From Bacteroidales bacterium (GTDB lineage: Bacteria; Bacteroidota; Bacteroidia; Bacteroidales; UBA932), in contig JAFZLP010000050.1 of the NCBI GenBank assembly GCA_017551405.1, positions 1 to 7,835 of the forward strand: DNA of 7,835 nucleotides. Direction: 5' to 3'. The notes under the pieces are model-generated. The model saw nothing but the letters and a program-made list of their open reading frames with translations. It was not told the DNA's origin and did not search any database. The first letter of the stretch is position 1; every line of letters begins with the position of its first letter. Of this stretch, positions 5,158 to 7,835 are shown piece by piece. The position numbers and the translations under genes are program-made.

Positions 5158-7835
5158 ATGAAAATCACTCTTAAAATCGCGCTTATCACCCTTTTGGGTT
5201 TAGTGGCAGCAGGTTGCGGAAAGTATGAAAAAGCTTCCGGCGACCCCATGAAAGCAAGGATCTACACCCTCGACAACGGGCTCAAGGTGTACATGACCGT
5301 AAACAAGGAACAGCCCCGAATCCAGACTTACATCGCAGTCCGCACCGGCGGCAAGACCGACCCGCACGAGAGCACCGGCCTGGCCCACTACCTGGAGCAT
5401 CTCATGTTCAAGGGAACGCAGCAGTACGGCACCCAGGACTACGAGGCCGAAAAGGTCCTGCTCGACCAGATAGACGCGCTCTATGAGGAGTACGGCAAGA
5501 TGACCGATCCCGCCGAGCGCAAGGCCCAGTACCACAAGATAGACTCCGTGAGCTATCTTGCCAGCCAGATCGCCATCCCCAACGAGTACGACAAGATGAT
5601 GAGCATGATCGGCGCCCGCGGCACCAACGCATGGACCAGCGAGGACGAGACGGTTTACACCGAGGACATCCCCTCCAACCAGATCGAGAACTGGGCCAAG
5701 ATCCAGTCGGACCGCTTCATGAACCTGGTTCCGCGCGGCTTCCACACCGAGCTCGAGGCTGTGTATGAAGAGTACAACATGAACCTCACTTCCGACATGA
5801 ACAAGGTGTATGAGAAGCTCATGGCCGCCCTGTTCCCGCATCATCCCTACGGAATGCAGACCGTCATAGGCACTCAGGAGCACCTGAAGAACCCCTCCCT
5901 CAAGAATATCAAGGCCCAGTACGACAAGTACTACCGTCCGAACAATGCTGCGATCTGCCTCTCCGGCGACTTCGATCCCGACCAGGCCCTCAAGATCATC
6001 AAGAAGTACTTCGGTTCCTGGGAGCCCCGCACCGACATCCCCAAGCTCCAGTACGAGCCTGAAGCTCCTATCGCCGAGCCCGTTTCCATCGAAGTGAAGG
6101 GCCAGGAGGCCGAAATGGTCGCAATGGGCTGGAGCCTTCCCGCTGCCAAAGACGTGAAGACGGCCGCTGTGGCCGACATCGCCGGCAGCATCCTCAGCAA
6201 CGGCAGCGCCGGTCTCATCGACCTCGACGTGAACCAGCAGCAGAAATGCATGTTCCTCCAGGCCGGTGCCTACCAGATGGCCGACTACGGCATGATGTTA
6301 GCCATGGGCATGCCCAAGCAGGGACAGAGCCTCGACGAGGTTAAAGACCTCGCCCTTGCCGAGTTCGCCAAGCTGCGCGAGGGCGACTTCGACGAGAGCC
6401 TCATCGCAGCCACCGTCAACAACATCAAGCTCCAGAAGATGCGCCAGCTCGAGAGCAACGGCATGCGCGCCCGCCTCTTCGTACAGGCGTTCATCAACGG
6501 TATCGACTGGAAGGACGCCGCAGGTGACATCCAGCGCTATTCTTCCGTCACCAAGGAAGACGTCGTGAAGTTCGCCAACGAGTATCTCAAAGACAACAAC
6601 TTCGCCATCATCTACAAGCGCCAGGGCATCGACGACAGCGAGAAGAAGATCGAGGCTCCCGCCATCACTCCCATCGCCACCAACCGCGACAAGCAGAGCG
6701 AATTCCTGAAGGAGATCGCCGCCAGCAAGCCCGCTCCCATCGAGCCGGTCTTCGCCGACTTCTCCAAGGACCTGACCATCGGCGAGTTCTCCAAGAACGT
6801 CGAGCTCCGCTACAAGAAGAACGAAATCAACGACATAGCCACCGTGCAGTACATTTTCAACCGCGGCACCGAAGACCTCCCCGTACTCGGCATCGCGACC
6901 GACTACCTGGGCTATCTCGGCACTCCCGACATGAGCGCCGAAGACATTGCCAGGAAGATGTACGAACTGGCCTGCAACTTCAGCTTCCGTTCCGACGCCC
7001 ATCACTTTACCGTGAACATCAGCGGTCTCAGCGAGAACGTACCTGAAGCCGCTTCCATCGTGGAGAGCCTCATCCTCAACGCCGTTCCCGAAGATGCCAT
7101 CCTCGAGAACCTCAAGGGCGACCTCTTCAAGAACCGCCAGGACAGGAAGGCCGATTTCGACGCCTGCTTCGGAGCGCTCCGCACCTATCTGCTGTACGGC
7201 CCCGAATACGTGAAGAAGACCACGCTCGGCAACGATGTAATCGCCGCCCTCACAAGCGAAGAACTGCTTCAGTGCGTCAAGGACCTCTACGGCAAGGGCC
7301 ATATCGTAACCTATTACGGCCCCGCCGAGAAGAACAAGGCAGTCTCCGCCCTCAAGTCCGCCCACAAGGTGTCTGACGATCCCGAGATCCTCGAGGAGCG
7401 CTTCACTCCCACCCTGCCCTCCGGGGACAGCGACGTACTTCTGGCAAATTACGACGCCAAGCAGTTCAGCTACTTCCAGTACACCAGCGACGGCACCACC
7501 TTCGACACCTCGCTCATGGCCGACATCAACATGTACAACGAGTACTTCGGCGGCGGCATGAACAGCATAGTGTTCCAGGAGATGCGTGAGAGCAAGGCCC
7601 TCGCCTACAGCTCCAGCGCCCGCTACGTCAGCCCGTCCAGCCTCGCAGAGCCCTATTACTTCTACGCCTACATCGGCAGCCAGAACGACAAGCTCCGCAA
7701 GGCCGTGAACGGTTTCGACGAAATCATCAACGACATGCCCGTGGTGCAGAACAACTTCGACATCGCCAAGGAGGGCCTCCTCAGCCGCATGCGCACTCAG
7801 CGCACCACCGGAATGAGGGTGTTCCAGGCATACGA
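5158..7835 (+). CDS. M16 family zinc metallopeptidase, two-repeat, predicted lipoprotein (3' end outside window)
   Basis: M16 (pitrilysin/insulinase-like) enzymes cleave peptides inside a two-half clamshell. The protein starts MKITLKIALITLLGLVAAGC, a signal peptide with lipobox AAGC, so it should be lipidated at Cys20 and act in the periplasm or at the outer membrane. The inverted zinc motif HYLEH is at 77-81, followed by MFKGT. NAWTSEDETVY starts at 157. E198 and E205, seven apart in ELEAVYEE, fit the catalytic-helper and third-ligand glutamates. SGDFDPDQA (269-277) marks the first M16_C region. In the second half the zinc site is degenerate: DYLGYLGT (582-589) stands where HxxEH would be. 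MRESKALAYS (809-818) is the substrate-binding R...LAYS motif. About 45 extra charged, probably helical residues lie between MFKGT and NAWTS. All 892 visible codons are open; I estimate a few tens of residues are missing. Substrate unknown. Confidence 0.95.
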   Translation, partial: MKITLKIALITLLGLVAAGCGKYEKASGDPMKARIYTLDNGLKVYMTVNKEQPRIQTYIAVRTGGKTDPHESTGLAHYLEHLMFKGTQQYGTQDYEAEKVLLDQIDALYEEYGKMTDPAERKAQYHKIDSVSYLASQIAIPNEYDKMMSMIGARGTNAWTSEDETVYTEDIPSNQIENWAKIQSDRFMNLVPRGFHTELEAVYEEYNMNLTSDMNKVYEKLMAALFPHHPYGMQTVIGTQEHLKNPSLKNIKAQYDKYYRPNNAAICLSGDFDPDQALKIIKKYFGSWEPRTDIPKLQYEPEAPIAEPVSIEVKGQEAEMVAMGWSLPAAKDVKTAAVADIAGSILSNGSAGLIDLDVNQQQKCMFLQAGAYQMADYGMMLAMGMPKQGQSLDEVKDLALAEFAKLREGDFDESLIAATVNNIKLQKMRQLESNGMRARLFVQAFINGIDWKDAAGDIQRYSSVTKEDVVKFANEYLKDNNFAIIYKRQGIDDSEKKIEAPAITPIATNRDKQSEFLKEIAASKPAPIEPVFADFSKDLTIGEFSKNVELRYKKNEINDIATVQYIFNRGTEDLPVLGIATDYLGYLGTPDMSAEDIARKMYELACNFSFRSDAHHFTVNISGLSENVPEAASIVESLILNAVPEDAILENLKGDLFKNRQDRKADFDACFGALRTYLLYGPEYVKKTTLGNDVIAALTSEELLQCVKDLYGKGHIVTYYGPAEKNKAVSALKSAHKVSDDPEILEERFTPTLPSGDSDVLLANYDAKQFSYFQYTSDGTTFDTSLMADINMYNEYFGGGMNSIVFQEMRESKALAYSSSARYVSPSSLAEPYYFYAYIGSQNDKLRKAVNGFDEIINDMPVVQNNFDIAKEGLLSRMRTQRTTGMRVFQAY

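Noticed and set aside
6298..7365. 355-codon minus-strand frame
   Set aside because: Antisense to the M16 peptidase gene, which is intact and well supported. Val/Leu/Gly-rich shadow composition.
1..7835. Mobile element, CRISPR array, phage, defence or secretion cassette
   Set aside because: No transposase or integrase, no spaced direct repeats, no terminal inverted repeats bounding a block, and no duplicated tRNA end (attachment site) was found. Codon use looks uniform across the four genes.

Overview
The window looks like a chromosomal segment of a fairly GC-rich member of the Bacteroidales (Bacteroidota). Four things point there. SecA carries the long N-terminal insertion typical of that phylum. 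One lipoprotein combines DUF4493 and DUF6359, domains known mainly from Bacteroidales. Several intergenic gaps hold the Bacteroidetes -7 promoter element TAnnTTTG and no E. coli-type -10/-35 pair. The starts lack clear Shine-Dalgarno sequences. The coding DNA is GC-rich with C/G-ending codons, and the short gaps are sharply AT-rich. Genus cannot be named from this sequence.

Layout, left to right: (1) 1-2702, minus: secA, 900 codons visible, 3' end cut by the window edge. (2) 2771-2841, minus: tRNA-Gly(CCC), upstream of secA and on the same strand. A small hairpin and the probable secA -7 element fill the 68-nt gap. (3) 2881-3855, plus: a two-part RidA/YjgF-fold protein resembling the chorismatase (FkbO/Hyg5/XanB2) group. 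Its promoter lies back to back with that of the tRNA and almost touches the start codon. (4) 3852-4922, minus: a DUF4493-DUF6359 lipoprotein, convergent with gene 3 and sharing the palindromic stop CTAG. (5) 4923-5157: a 235-nt AT-rich divergent gap with a strong GC-rich hairpin and a promoter. (6) 5158 to the end, plus: a two-repeat M16 zinc metallopeptidase with a lipoprotein signal, 892 codons visible, cut by the right edge.

The genes do not form an obvious pathway. SecA is the Sec motor that would export both lipoproteins, but this is a general housekeeping link and not evidence of a dedicated system. Orientation alternates (minus, minus, plus, minus, plus), so most genes are probably transcribed singly. 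I found no mobile element, CRISPR array, rRNA gene, or defence or secretion cassette. The most unusual features are in the gaps: abutting divergent promoters with a predicted leaderless mRNA, a promoter nested in a tRNA terminator, shared stop codons, and a hairpin with a mutually exclusive alternative stem.
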